Assembly: GCA_902702965.1 (NCBI GenBank)
Contig: CACRXP010000001.1
Coordinates: 3,268,159 to 3,332,158 of the forward strand
Reading direction: 5' to 3'
From: Spirometra erinaceieuropaei
Lineage: Eukaryota > Platyhelminthes > Cestoda > Diphyllobothriidea > Diphyllobothriidae
Length of the DNA: 64,000 nt
Shown one piece after another: positions 11,601 through 23,890 of this stretch. How positions within the stretch are numbered: position 1 is the stretch's first letter; each line of letters begins with the position of its first letter. The notes under the pieces are model-generated. The model ran no database searches and was not told where the DNA came from. It saw only the letters and a list, made by a program, of their open reading frames with translations. Made by a program: the position numbers and the translations under genes.

Positions 11601-12364
11601 GCCGTAGATGCTAAAACTTTTTGGGAACATGTAATGGTCCCACCCTTGTATTCCATCAACATTCCCCATATTGCCCTCTTTGCTATAATTTATTTACATC
11701 CACTTAGTTCTGGTAAGTTCGAAGGACGTACGCGAAATCTTATGGACGTCCTAGGGGCACGAAACCTGCCTGGCGTTTTTACGCTGGAACTTAGACTCCA
11801 TTAACATGGCTAGCATTCAGATCCATTTTTGACTGAATTACAAGCTATCTGCAAGGACAAACTGCAAATGGGGCAATCCATTAAAACTTGCACAACTCCG
11901 TTCGCAGTGGACAGAGGGTCTCCCACTAAACTTGATGGGTAAAAGGATTAATATATTATTCACTGGCGTACCAGTAAACCATGATCTCAACAAACGTACT
12001 GTAATGAAAGCGAACCGTTCACTGACTGGGTGCCAGTTCTACTATGTCTGAGATCGCCTTCTGGGGACGTACTACAGCCTACACACAATTTGCTCTGCGA
12101 GATTTCTATATAGCTGAGTTTAAAACACTACCTCAAACCACATCATCCACCAAAAATTAATATTTTAATAAGTAGGGTGGATAGACATCGACCCTGGATT
12201 TTCGTGGATTTGGCTACCTCTTTTAAGAGGTTTTTCCGCACTTTCGGTTTGTGCTGAAACTCTTGGAGCTTTAAATACAATTACTAAATTTGCTCTCAAA
12301 TCAAAACTCGTAATTCAGCGTCTTGTAGGCATGGAAATAGCAACTCCGTATGCGCTTAATTCAA

Positions 12365-12530
12365 TGGGGTTAGGTTTAGGTTTATTGCTAGGGTTTGGAT
12401 GAGGGTTAGGGTTAGAAGGGTTATAGGTAGTGTTCGAGTTACGGTTGGATGTAAAGTTAAGTTAGAGCAATAAGTATCTCCCTGCAATTTAGCACAAAAC
12501 CATCTGTAATACGGGAGGAGTCCATAATCT
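12365..12530 (+). repeat. Degenerate TTAGGG tract with shared flank
   Basis: 'gttaggtttaggttta' and 'gagggttagggttag' variants are followed by the 'tctccctgcaatttagcac' flank also present at 11535. After it comes 'catctgtaatacggg', related to 'cctgtgatacgaagg' at 46285. Confidence 0.65.
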
Positions 12531-13819
12531 TGCGTATTAAAAAGGTCGCCCTAAGGACTAGTATGTAAGGTTATGTCAACCTAATCCTTTCACGATACCA
12601 TGTTACCTATCGCTTGAACTCTTCTCCATGACTTTTGAAAATAACACTTATGAAGAAGTTGCTAGTTAGTAGTGTTATTGTCCGCGTGAAACGGGTGCTC
12701 AATCAGAGCATTTATAATACCTTTCAGGCGGGCTTTTGAAATTGAGCCGCCATTTTTTGTTTTTTCCCTCCACTTTTTTCTCTCCAGTAATACCTGCTTT
12801 TAAGACCATTATTCGTCTTCAAATCGCATATATGAAGTGCAGAAGTATTTAATTCAAGAACAGTTTGCCAACTTTTGTACCTGTTCGAACCGTTTGCGCT
12901 TTCATTCGTTCCTAATAATTCCTAACTACTCGCTATTTTTTTCTCTAAAACAAATAAATGCGTATTTTGACAACCTGTGATGTGACCTGCCGACGTAGAC
13001 GAAGTAATACAATTGCTATGCGGCACAGAGTGGGCCTTGTGCGTAGCTTAAATAAACCCGCGAATTATCGGCTACATGAATAATCTCTGAAGAAAAAACG
13101 TGGTTTCTCACACTGGCTTGATTAGCCTAGGTAAAGAATTAGTACTCCAAGTAGGTAAAGGTGGGATGCGTTAACATTCCTCACAGAATAATACACGCAG
13201 GCATACGAGCTTGGCATACGAAATCTACTAGCGTAAGAAGTCGTCTGGGTATAAAGAAGGGCTAGTTTTTTGCCCAGAAGATGTCGCATTTATCTTCAGC
13301 AGCATATACTTTGTAGGAACGGTGTCCTTATTTAGCGCACTAAGATACTTGTTAGAAATATCAGGGGCATCACCTAGAAATCGCCAAAATCCAATGATCA
13401 GATTTCGTGAATTTTGCCACCAACCGTCTATCACATAAATAGCGCTAGGTGAACCGATCTTCGCATGCGTAGGGGCCAGGGACCCTTATTGGGAGGAAAG
13501 ATCATTCAGAGAAAAAGCAAAAAATATTTTTAATGCAGAGCATAGTGGTAGTAATCACTGTGGTCACCTAATCTGTCCCCCGAATGCGAACAGGAGTGGT
13601 GTTAATAGTCACAAGGATATAGACTGTAAACTGCCATCAAGGTTTCTGTTTGCAAGTGTCTAACAAATCAGCAGTTGGGACGATCAGGTACATATATATA
13701 TGGGCCCATCTAGTCTTCATTCCTATGAAATACCTACTTATGTCATTTGGGTAAGCTTAATTTAACCCTCTATCCCTTTGGCTCATTCCCCGTCGCGCCG
13801 CCGCCTCTCCCAGTGTTAC
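12531..13819. other. No supported exon; presumed intron or upstream DNA of the receptor gene
   Basis: The first half of the FN3 domain should lie upstream of 14533, but I could not identify it here. A frame from about 13490 to 13664 is open for about 58 codons without recognisable sequence. I see no FN3 or Ig signature. Confidence 0.35.
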
Positions 13820-13990
13820 CACTTGGAGTTAGTGTTGAGGTTAGGTATAGAGGGTTATGGGTTAGGGTTAGAAGTCAGGGTTATGGTTAAGGGTTAAGAC
13901 CAGGGGCTAGGAGCTTAGAGGTCAAGGCTAGGCGTAGCGCCAACGTCCAATCTAGAGTTGGGCTTTAGACGTAGGCATAGTTTTAGGGAA
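13820..13990 (+). repeat. Degenerate TTAGGG-type tract
   Basis: Repeated 'gggttagggttag', 'gttatggttaaggg' and more diverged variants are present. The tract lies upstream of the first recognised receptor exon. Confidence 0.7.
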
Positions 13991-14532
13991 AAGATCATCA
14001 ATGTTGTCATGTCCAATCGTATCTATAGTCGCTGCCGTCATGAGAGCCGGATTTTATGACATATTTCTCACACTTTCTCCTTTAGTGTGACTGGTCATTA
14101 TGGGCTGAGATCAGTCCACCCGGAATATCTAACCAATTCCCCGGTTTTCATTTTTTCACCCATTTCCAGCTCCTAATTCCCAGTACATCAAATCGCGCGC
14201 TCGCGTCCTAGGTTTTATTTATTCAAACAAACTAATGGCGTAAATGCTCGTATTTAACCTTTGCTTCCCGAAAGTGGCTGTACATCAGTTTCGTCTACTC
14301 TTTCCACCACTTTCACATTTCAGTAGTCTCTGTCGCCCGTTTTCTCAATGGGACTTCATACCCGGTCGTCATTCACTACTTTTCTGCGTGCTAACAAGCC
14401 TGTTATTCGTCCGTTCTAATAATGTTTGCAGGGAACCTTTTGATAGCTGTTTTTTTTTATTGTTCAAATGGGAAAAACTGAACTTTTGGCATCCATTGGT
14501 ATACCATTTGTTTCCCCTCCCTGACGATATAG

Positions 14533-14631
14533 ACTTGTCGCAGTTGACAACCTACCGGATCAGCATTGCCTCCAAAAACTTCCTCTACAGAAGCACTTCC
14601 TTCAGCGAACCCCTGCTGGCGTCCACTACCG
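14533..14631 (+). CDS. Receptor gene exon: second half of an FN3-like domain
   Basis: A pyrimidine-rich stretch ending 'gacgatatag' precedes the exon, and the donor is 'accg|gtaatg'. The exon is 99 nt, with phase 1 at both ends. The peptide 'LSQLTTYRISIASKN' followed by 'SEPLLAST' fits the E-F-G strands of a fibronectin type III domain (L..L..Y.....A.N.......SEP......T). The codon split at the 3' junction is completed by the next exon in frame. The preceding half-domain was not found. The open frame continues upstream of the proposed acceptor (DDID), so the 5' boundary is less certain than the 3' one. FN3 domains of this kind sit outside the membrane in adhesion and guidance receptors. Confidence 0.55.
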
Positions 14632-15564
14632 GTAATGTCTTTTCTTTTAAACTGTTACTGATGAGACCAACTAATGCCCTGTTTGATCGGAGTACGCTTA
14701 TTATCCTCGAAAATTACGCCATGTGGCTGGGTGCAAACTGCTCCAATGCTTATAAAATTCGGCTTAATCGCCCTTATTCCTTCACTGGGATCTACAAATA
14801 CCTATAAGACTGCCGACTTAAGAAATGGGGGTAGGACTTCAGGCTAACTCGAAAGCCTCTTCGTTGGTCCATCTAAGATGATAACTGTCAACTCGAAGCT
14901 GAAAATGGGAAATTCTTTTCGTGTCTGACTAAAGTGTGACCCAGATTAAGCTCATCCAGTGTAGGTGTTGCTATAAGCCCCTTGATAAGAAGGAGCTATT
15001 TCAACCCGACTCTCAGTCCTAGATATCGCGTTATCCAGTCAGTTAGTAATCTGTCAAGTCAGAACTCCTAGAGCTCCCTAATAACTTAAAGTACGACCGA
15101 TGTAACTCAGTGAGGAAGCTTTGCGCGCAATGAGCCACGCTCATCGAGCTCTAGAATGTGACTACATCAAGCAGACTGAAGATGAGGTCGTATGCAGCGA
15201 CACCATTAGACATTTCGCTCTTGCCTTCAGAGCGCCACTCGCAAGAAGTTAGTTCCACCCCCAATAACATGTTCGATTAAGTGTTGTACAGTTATTATTG
15301 ATTCTACTTGAAATATCTGAATTCTTTGTTGGGATCATTCGCAGGAACTGCCACTTGGCAACTTTTCGCATGTACATTCCTTCATCGAGATTGATATGAC
15401 GTCAGGACAAGCCCCATCGGTAAGATCGCAGTTCGTAGTCAGACATTATGAGTTGATACTGTCGACGTACTTACTTATAATCAACTAGTGTGTTTCCCTT
15501 ATCGAGGAAACTTGATATCAGTAGGTGTGTTTCTACTGAGTTAAGCAGGTCGCCTGTTTTGGTC

Positions 15565-16080
15565 AGGTTTTTGGGCTTAGTAAGGGTTAGGGTTAGGCTT
15601 AGGACTAAGTTTTACGGTTAGGGTTTGCGTTTTGGGGTTAGGTTTTAGGGTTAGTGTTAGGTCTTAGGGTTAAGGTTAGGGTAAGGTTCAATGATTAATG
15701 TTAGGGTTAGGCTTTGGTGTTAGGGTTATGAGTTTTGGGTTAGGACTAGGTTTCAAGGTTACAGTTAAGGTCAGGGTTATGTTTTTGGGTTAATGTTAGG
15801 GCTGGACTTTAAGATTAGGTTTATGATTTTTGGGTTGAGGTTAGAGCTTTAGGGTTATGTTTGGAGTTTGGTTTTATAGTTAAAATTAGGGGTGGTGCTT
15901 GGAGTTAGGTTTAGTACTTTGGGCTTAGGGTTAGGGTGTTAGTGTTAGTTTTTTGGGAATGTGTAAGTGTTAGTTTTAGGGATGTTAGTGATGTTAGGGT
16001 TAGGGTGTTTTAGTGTTAGGTTTTAGGGATGGGATAATGGTTAAGGTTTTGCGGTTAGAGTGAGGGATTTCGTGTTAGGT
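15565..16080 (+). repeat. Long degenerate telomere-like tract inside an intron
   Basis: About 515 bp of variant 'ttagggttagg', 'tttagggttagtgtt' and 'ttgggttaggac' units make the longest such tract in the window. It lies between the FN3 exon (ends 14631) and the transmembrane exon (starts 16426) on the same strand. Unit spacing is irregular and many units are mutated, so this is an old interstitial tract or a repeat-borne minisatellite, not a telomere. Confidence 0.8.
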
Positions 16081-16425
16081 TAACTTCCTCATTCCGGGCT
16101 ACGAACTGCGATCTGACCGCCCCATCCTTATTGTTAGCTCAGGCAGAAGTGGAGAGATGCAAGCCATATGAGGTAAAAGAGCCAAGCGGGTAAATAACTG
16201 TCACTCACTTCATCCCATTTTAGACTGTCTCTGAATATGTGAGTGGTAGACATAACTGAACGGGGTGCAGTCCCAATGACCTAAGGGATGTATTTACTGT
16301 CTGTTAAAAAGGTCTTCACCTGAAACCATTCAGTGGCAAAAGATGATTTCCAGGGTTGGTTGAAGAGTTTTCAAATTGCACTTCAAACTAACTCCCCTAC
16401 GCTTGTCTCCTCTACCCATCCTCAG

Positions 16426-16701
16426 TCCATGTCGAAACCGCACCGAACGAGCAAGCGATGAGGGATGAGGCCCGTCAGGCAGGTTCCGCCAGTTCCAATG
16501 TGGGTCACACCATGGCGGGCGTCAACTCTTTGCAAGGTCGCAGTGCTGGAGGACATAGTACCAACATGACCATTATCATCATTGTGGCAGCGTGTTTTGG
16601 TTGTCTCATATTCATCACAAACCTCATAATCGTCGGTCTGGTTATCCATCGCAGACAACAGCGACGCAACAGCAAGCTGAAGCGCATCCCCGGCACTGAA
16701 A
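16426..16701 (+). CDS. Receptor gene exon: stalk, transmembrane helix, stop-transfer
   Basis: A strong acceptor (a pyrimidine tract ending 'cctctacccatcctcag') and a strong donor (GAAA|GTGAGT) bound a 276-nt exon that is phase 1 at both ends. A hydrophilic Ser/Gly-rich stalk of about 45 residues is followed by a hydrophobic helix (about 16566-16646; 'IIIIVAACFGCLIF', 'NLIIVGLVI') and then a basic segment 'HRRQQRRNSKLKR', typical of the cytoplasmic side of a type I membrane protein. The Asn within the helix and the FN3-stalk-TM order recall nephrin/SYG-2/Hibris-type Ig receptors, but Robo-like receptors are also possible. The family assignment is inference. It joins 14533-14631 upstream and 21804-21946 downstream in frame. 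Confidence 0.8.
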
Positions 16702-16814
16702 GTGAGTCAGAACCTTGTCGTCTAAAAAATGCCCCTTTGATGAGGCTGACTGCTGCTTACTGGAGGTCATTATGACTGTCTTGCTTGTGAGCGAGCAACT
16801 AAGAAGGCAGATAA

Positions 16815-17345
16815 GAGAAGGGAGACCTCGATGACCATTTCTGGCTTTTACCCGTCATTAATCAGCCCTATCCAACTCCGAGTTTTTGCGTCCTGAAGTT
16901 CGGACCCGCGTTCTTTCGTTGTCGAACGTTAGTATGCCCAAAGCTCTAACCATTGAACCACGTGCCCATTATCCTGTCGTTTGTGATCGAGAACATTTAT
17001 TGGGGTAGATTAGGGCTCGCCGATCTAGTTACGTCCCATGCATGTCCCGTGGTGCCTGAGGCCTAATGTAAACTCTTTAGCTAGGGCGTTGGACTTGATA
17101 ACGCTTGATAACCAAAGAGCGTGCGTATGGACTTCGGGTCGGGCAAACCTTGAGTTGGATAGGGCTGTCTGACGACGGCTGATAAGTCCGAAATGTACAT
17201 CCTGATCTTCACTGACTCTGTCGGAAGCCCTTTATCTGCACTTACTACTAGTCGCTGTGCGATTGCCTGTGAGGGCTCTAGATTGAGCCCCAAGACATTA
17301 TGGGAGGGGCATGTTTCGTAACCTGATCGGTGAGCGCCACCTCCG
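16815..17345. mobile_element. SINE family 1, rearranged copies within the intron
   Basis: At 16815-16905 the SINE core is on the minus strand ('gaccatttctggctttta', 'atccaactccgag'), followed by a reverse tRNA-like block near 16915-16985. At about 17140-17345 the + strand core recurs ('gttggatagggctgtctg', 'acgacggctgataagtcc', 'cctgatcggtgagcgcc'). This is the same head-to-head arrangement as at 1757-2130. It lies in the intron just after the transmembrane exon. Confidence 0.6.
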
Positions 17346-20300
17346 CAAAAGAAGGTCTTCGTCGTCTTGTACTTTCGACTTTTTTGGAAAATGATGATAA
17401 TAGACGGCGATAAGCTCCATAGTGGGGTTCAAAATATCTTGTTATTCCGGAATATGCTGGTGGTCTTCGAACTGACATCCCTTTACAGAAGAATTAGGCC
17501 CATTACTCGGTCCTCTACCAGCATGAGCAATCAGAAATTCTAGAGGTTGTCACTACCTAGCGAAACTGAAAGCTGAATTTAGTATTTGACCACGAAATAC
17601 CTATGTATAACGCGCTTACACATACATGCATTGGAGGCCTCTCTACCAAAGATGCTATCTTTTTCTCCATCTCCCTGCTTCAGGCTTCCAATCGCCTGCG
17701 AGACTTTGAACTCGGCTTACGATAGCCGACGCCAGTTTTGCAGCCAGTCCCTTGGACATACCTGTCCTTTCCCCCGTAGGCATTGTTCGCGCCACACACA
17801 CACACATTGCATGGGTTAGCCAAATTTCGTCCTCACGCTGATGAGAGGGGACTCATAATGAGGTCACGGTTTATCGATAGTTGGCCTAGAAACTCCCCTC
17901 GTCAGTTTCGTTCGAAGCTACGCTATTATTGGCCCTGTGAGCTATACCTTTGCAGTAGTTCGGTGCTTACGGTCCTCCTGTGAATTGGTTATCTTTATCT
18001 CAATCCTGCCAGCCAAATGGGTTTTACGACGAAGTTTTTGCGCATAGGCTTGAAACTCCAGGCTTCGTCAGTTACGCCTCCATTATTACTCGTCACTCGT
18101 GGCCAACGTACCGCCTCTGTATGGCGGCATCTTTTCGCATCAGTCGCCAAATAAGACTTTACGTCTTTGAAGTTTCACTGGGAGACCACGTAACGGCTTC
18201 CACTAAAAGTTGAGGTTGTATCGTATTTTATAGACTTCCTTTATTGGACAAATGGTTTTACTATGCCCCTACAATAAGAGAGTGGTTGACTTGAGGAGAG
18301 ATAACGTAACTGAGTGTACAAGACTTCAAATTCAGGACTGCTAATTTCGGGTAATTTAATTTGGGAGGGAATCGAGGCTGCATACAGATAAATATGCACC
18401 ATATTCCCGCCATAAAATCGTGCTTTTGAGAAGTACTAAATTGAAACAGAGATGTAACCCGACACAAAAACTTATTGGAATTCTTTAATTTGCGTTAGAA
18501 TCGAAGCGCAAATTCTCTCAGCTTTTGGTGTGCAAAGCACAGTCTCATACCCATCCCTGTCCCTTACTCTGCTGATTTTCTCCAAATAACTTTTAACGAC
18601 CTTGAATTATTCTACTCTGATGGAAGTTAATAAATAATTGTCTCAGTATCATTCACTTTTCACATTTGTCTGCGTTAATTTATAATACTGCCTGCGTATC
18701 TTCCCCTGTATACGTATAAATTCCCCCTTATACTCATGACACTTTTGAACTTTATAATAATATCGTTTGGGCCATTGGAATTCTCTACATGAGTGCACAG
18801 TAGCCAACAGTCTTTAGTTTGTTTCACGCCATTTACTAAACCTCTCAGCAGGTCGGGAGGGTTAAGATATTTACTGATTTATAACGAGCTCCGATAGCAG
18901 TCTGTTAATATGTAGGACATGTGTTCAAAAACACGCATTTCCAGTGTTTTGAAAGCACAGAAACAACCAGAAGCGCTAATAGTTTTTGGCGAAGTATCCT
19001 TATTTAGTTTTCTTAAATACTGCATGATTCCCAATGCCGCTTCGCGTTATGACCAAAGTGTTTGCCTTTCACGGAGTAGAACTGTACAAAACCATTTTAC
19101 GTGGTCTCGAAGGAAGTTATATATTCTTCTATGTCCCGTGCATGTTACTAATACCGATCTATTTGCGCACTTCCCTTCTGTCTTAAGTTAGGGCTTTTGT
19201 TTTAAGTTAACGCTTCTTGACTTTTAGTTGTATAGAGGAGCTCGCAAATGTCGTTTTTCTTCAGCAAACGGCTTTGAATTTTCCAAAGTTTGTACCGTCA
19301 ACTGTATCCTACATCTCAAGTTTCTTCCTGAGTTAAAAGTAACTGAATTAAAAACTATCAGCACTCAATGTTTTAATTCATTACAGGAGGCAACCTATTG
19401 TTTACACTACATACTACTTTCAGGAAAGTCCGCGAATGCTGTAAGGTGACTGTAATCATACCAAACCTACAGGTAGAATTTCAGCAGGCGGAAATTCAAA
19501 GATAAATTGTATCACCATCCGGCGAGTCAAAACTTCGGAGTCTACTGATGTCGATTAGAAAATATTCGCACTAGAGGTGTTGAGTTTTGGTTACTTTTTC
19601 ATTTGATTTACAACCATGGGTAGACTCGATCCTCGCGAGTAGATTTTATTCGGTCTCTCGGGATTGGAAGACTGACCGTTCAGCATACAGTCAGTCCCCT
19701 CAACTGTTTTCACTACCCCTGCATTATGAACCCAAAAAATAATCCCCAATCAGCAAACTCCTATTCAAAGGTCAAGAACACGTCAAACAGCTGACTTATT
19801 CCAGCGTTTCCAATGAATTGAAGAATCGACTTTAGGTAGAGTAGGGAAAGTAGGCAAGTCACAGAACGGAAAACGTTTGCCGCGACAAAGTATTGGTAAA
19901 ACAAAGCGTGAATTCGGGAAGTCAACGGTGCGGTACCGTCTCGTGACAAATGTTGTCTGACTGTGATTTGCCTATTTGTCAAAGTCCACACTACTAACAT
20001 CCTTCTGAATTATTAAAATGTCAGCCTACATCAGGTATTTCCGATGCCTTGTCGAATACAGCTTTGTCCTGCGACTCCAGGGGAACAGTAATTAAAGCTG
20101 GGATTAGACTTGCCCTCTGTGTCAGGAAGTTGGAATTTACAATATAATTGAATAGCCTGCAGGCGCAGCTGAGATAGCACAAAGTTGGAGTACCCGGCGT
20201 GAACTGAGTGAATGGATATTTCGATCTACTCTCTCGACAAGTTTTTCAGGCTGTATGATTTTCACAAAAGAGTGTCGTACAAAGGAAAAATCGGTCCGGC

Positions 20301-21089
20301 CACCCAGACCCTATTCGTACATTCTCACAAACCCTGACAGCTGTAACCACTCCGTAAATGCTCCGATTCGTCCCAGTGACCAATTTTCTTACGGCAATCG
20401 ACTGGGAGATGGGATAGCATGCGTTAAGCCCAGCCTAATGGTCCCAAACAAATGACGCGTTTGAACGCATGTCAATACTCGACGAAATAAGTGATCGTTT
20501 GTCCTTGTCATAAAAGAGAAAGCTCAGGCTTAGGAAAGTGCTGTTGCTTTTGGCAGTCCTTACCCGCACACTCCACAAGTCCTGAAAGGGTAGGATCTAG
20601 TGCGTTTCCCAAAATGTCGTGAGAGTTAGTACTTTATCGAGGTCTTAAAATGAGGCATGATTTCAGCAATGCATGATCGATTTCGAAACTTGGTTGCTTG
20701 TATGTGCCACTCTTGTCGTCAGCAGTCTCATTTAGAATATTTGTAAGCTGAGGGCAACCGTCATTACTGTTGACAACCATTTTGTGACAGCACAATTCAC
20801 TTACGTCCTCTCCCACATACGCTGATCTGAGTCCGAATCCCTGAATTTTATGCCTGACTAGCTTGGGCCACCAAAAATGCAATGTCTGCTTGCTTTCTTC
20901 GACGTCCTACCGGTAAGAATACGTGTTGTTTTGTTTTTGTTATTGGGAGCACTGGTGCACTCTTGGGCTCCTTCCCTTTCTGGCCCCTCATCTGAGTGAT
21001 CACGGTTCATGCTCAACACAAATAGACAAAATCGATTACCTGGAAACTCAAAGAGCCCAAAACCGGTTCTACCGAGGAAGTTTCACTCG
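17346..21089. other. Intron of the receptor gene, no further exon seen
   Basis: Several short frames (for example 18919-19191 and 19228-19449) lack domain character and compatible splice phases. I recognise no additional exon or repeat copy. Confidence 0.4.
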
Positions 21090-21188
21090 NNNNNNNNNNN
21101 NNNNNNNNNNNNNNNNNNNNNNNNNNNNNNNNNNNNNNNNNNNNNNNNNNNNNNNNNNNNNNNNNNNNNNNNNNNNNNNNNNNNNNNN
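21090..21188. other. Assembly gap (N)
   Basis: A run of 99 N lies within the intron between the transmembrane exon and the first tail exon. Confidence 1.
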
Positions 21189-21803
21189 TGGTAGCTTACC
21201 TCTGAGGCAACGCAGCAAAATTCGCCAGTTATTGAACTTAATCGATATTCTGTCTCTCCATCCCCATTCGTCTGTTCTAACTGGCACACATGTTATGAAT
21301 GTTACAAATACTCACTAGTATGCTCTGGATACTAATGCAGTCATTTAAACATTTTCCCTCGCAAATGAAAGTTTACACTAAAATTGATATTGGCGCAGTC
21401 AACCTGAATCTCATGGCTCAATGGGTAATTTGTCGTCGTACCACTTGCTTCCGCCTCATCTCACCTCGATTGATTTGGTCGGCCTACCCGAGTCATGAAC
21501 ATACAAACGATTCCACCTAGATTTCAGTCATCTAGCGTAATGTTTCACATTCTCCCCTTGGGAATTTTGAATTGTTCTCTTTTTGCAATGTCGATGTGTT
21601 TTTAGGCTACCTGATTCGAGGTAGATGTGCTTATTGCAGGAAATAAACTGTACCTGATGCTCAGCCAACCGTTTATCTTTTTTTACCTTTTCGGGATGAC
21701 GAAAATTTAGCAGTTTACTAAAACTACTTCAGAAGATTGTTAAGGGTTTTTGTGAACACCAAGGCATGCCTTAACGCAATTTTTCACCGAACCATCCTTT
21801 CAG

Positions 21804-21946
21804 GTCTAGTTAAGTGCGGTGTCATTGATACCTACCCTACTGCGGACTGTTACCCAGAACGCTTCGCGAACGGCCAACATGTTCTGACAGCCTACATGGA
21901 CTCGGGTAGCCAAAAGGACAGTTTGAGCCAATACCAATTCGAGCAC
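21804..21946 (+). CDS. Receptor gene exon: juxtamembrane cytoplasmic tail
   Basis: The acceptor 'accatcctttcag' and the donor 'gagcac|gtaagt' are good matches to consensus. The 143-nt exon begins in phase 1, matching the end of 16426-16701, and ends in phase 0, matching the start of 22042-22798. It encodes about 48 residues including 'VIDTYPTADCYPERF' and ends 'SLSQYQFEH'. Several tyrosines could be phosphorylation sites. The intron to the next exon is only 95 bp. I do not recognise a named motif. Confidence 0.75.
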
Positions 21947-22041
21947 GTAAGTCCGCTAATGTCCTAGAGTTTGTTTTATTCCAACACTTTCTACTTATGT
22001 TAGTAAGTAGCCAACACTGACTGGCATTTTTATGCTTGCAG

Positions 22042-22798
22042 TTTGGACAATGTTCCCCAAACTTGCCTGCTGAGTACCTTACCTCCGGTCCCTTCTTCCA
22101 CCGTCAATCGCCTTTGAATGTGTTTACTGCCTCATCGGCTCTCACCTCCGGCGGTACTTTGCCCGAACACCCAATGCAGACTATGCAACGCTTTAATTCA
22201 CTTTCACAAAGCTCCTCGCCACTACACAGTTCAAGGTCGCACGGGATTCAGCCAGACCCCTCAGGTATGGGTCTCACACAGCTCCATCCGAACTACGGAT
22301 ATGCAGAGCAGCAGCCGCAGTCGATATACCTAGTCGCCGCCCCAAACCCTGGAATGGCCCCAATGAGATATACCCAGGAGGGTTCTGATGACATAAACCC
22401 ACTGGCCCTTTATTTGAACAGCGATAACCTTGACATGACCAATCAGACGATGACACAGAACGCCGCTGGTCACCGAGGCATACCAATGTGTGGTTCCAAT
22501 CAGGGCACTGTCTCGCCTCATTCAATGACGGACAAGTCAGTCAGTTCTGATAGGGGCGGCCTCTTTTGCCCAGATCAAATGCAAAGAGTAGCCTCTTATG
22601 TCAACCAGGTCGAATGTTTCCCCATGGCACAGCCCAATGGAGTCACATGCGCGCGGTCCTTTGTGGCCCCAGGTCCCATCTCTACCCGCCTACAGAACCA
22701 GCAGGCCTGCCACCAATCCTCACCCCGTTTGGTTAGCAGTTTTTATGCTCAGAGAAGCGAGGTCAGCCCGGCGCAATCCGCACTTGGACCCCAATCCG
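22042..22798 (+). CDS. Receptor gene exon: long Ser/Gln/Pro-rich cytoplasmic tail
   Basis: The acceptor ends 'tatgcttgcag' and the donor is 'atccg|gtaagc'. The 757-nt exon starts in phase 0 and ends in phase 1. It is the longest clearly coding stretch in the window: 252 codons, low complexity, rich in Ser, Gln, Pro, Asn and Met, with no predicted globular domain. Two Tyr-x-Asn sites, YLNS (exon residues 124-127, about 22411) and YVNQ (186-189, about 22597), fit the consensus for Grb2-type SH2 binding if phosphorylated. That reading is inference. Its neighbours join in frame on both sides. The frame also stays open past the donor to a stop near 22824, so retention of the next intron would simply truncate the tail. 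Confidence 0.85.
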
Positions 22799-23374
22799 GT
22801 AAGCCAATTTCTCAATGGCTATGATGTGGGTGTCAAGCCAGTAACACGAAAGATTTAAGAGAAGATCATGTCTTGACTTTGGGATCTGAGTCACCGCTTG
22901 TGGCAAAAAAATCGATAGAATTTAGTGTTGTAGAACGTCTGCAGACCAGGTATTAAGTGCAAGTTATTTTCGTCCAGACTCACGGTTGGTCGGATGGAAG
23001 CCAAGGAACTAGAGAACTAAGGCCACCCCGTTAATAAAAGCACACGGAACCTTGAGAAGTAACAACAGTTTACAGTATACGACAACGATAGAGGTATCGA
23101 TATACAAAAAGCTGGCTGAGTCAAAGAAACATGTAAAAGGTTTAGTGTAGCACAAGCAGTGATCATACTATTCCAATCTATAAACTGGGTCCCTAGGTAT
23201 TTCCGTTCCATTTATGCCTTAGAAGTATACAAAGACAGGGAGGAATTTCTGTGCGCTAAACTTTCCTTCCTGGGGAGTCTAGGGTATTACTTACTTTAGA
23301 AGGAGGGGTGTTTGTCCACAGTGTCATCTTAATTTGAATTTTATATACTCAATCAGAATTTTTCTTTCATCAAG

Positions 23375-23484
23375 TTTTCGGTCGGAGAAACTCTTGTGCC
23401 ACACGTGAGCAAGACGGACGATCACCACTCCCCGGTGACAAAATGGACAGAAAGGCAAGACCAATGGTAACATTTGCAAGTGAG
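23375..23484 (+). CDS. Receptor gene exon: short basic tail segment
   Basis: The acceptor is 'tttctttcatcaag' and the donor 'agtgag|gtaagt' is a near-perfect consensus. The 110-nt exon runs from phase 1 to phase 0, fitting both neighbours. It encodes about 37 residues, basic and Arg/Lys-rich, ending 'RPMVTFASE'. The open frame continues through the donor into a TAG repeat that would read as poly-Ser, but the strong donor and the in-frame next exon argue that this part is intron. Confidence 0.65.
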
Positions 23485-23573
23485 GTAAGTATTCATACAT
23501 CCGAGTGTTACACAGGACTTTCAGCGCACTACCAACGCAGTGTGTTTCAGGCAGATACGCTCAGGAATTGTGC

Positions 23574-23737
<164 letters not shown>

Positions 23738-23890
23738 ATATGCGCGAGGCTCTCTTTTGATTGGAAACCTTATTATCATTGATTAAAAAGTCTAAATTGT
23801 CGCAGACTAACAAAGGATGTGTGGAAGTTCCAAATTACCGAAGGCATCTGTATATCTCAGAACACCGTTTTTTTCCCTTCATCTCTTTAG

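Noticed and set aside
14244..14807. 187-codon frame as a complete gene
   Set aside because: The N-terminal part has no domain and crosses a likely intron with a pyrimidine tract. Only the FN3-like stretch after 14533 bounded by splice sites is supported.
17796..17808. Short CA repeat
   Set aside because: Only about six units; not informative.
22118..22858. Alternative frames overlapping the long tail exon
   Set aside because: They are shadow frames. Only the frame from 22042 has matched intron phases and a protein-like composition.
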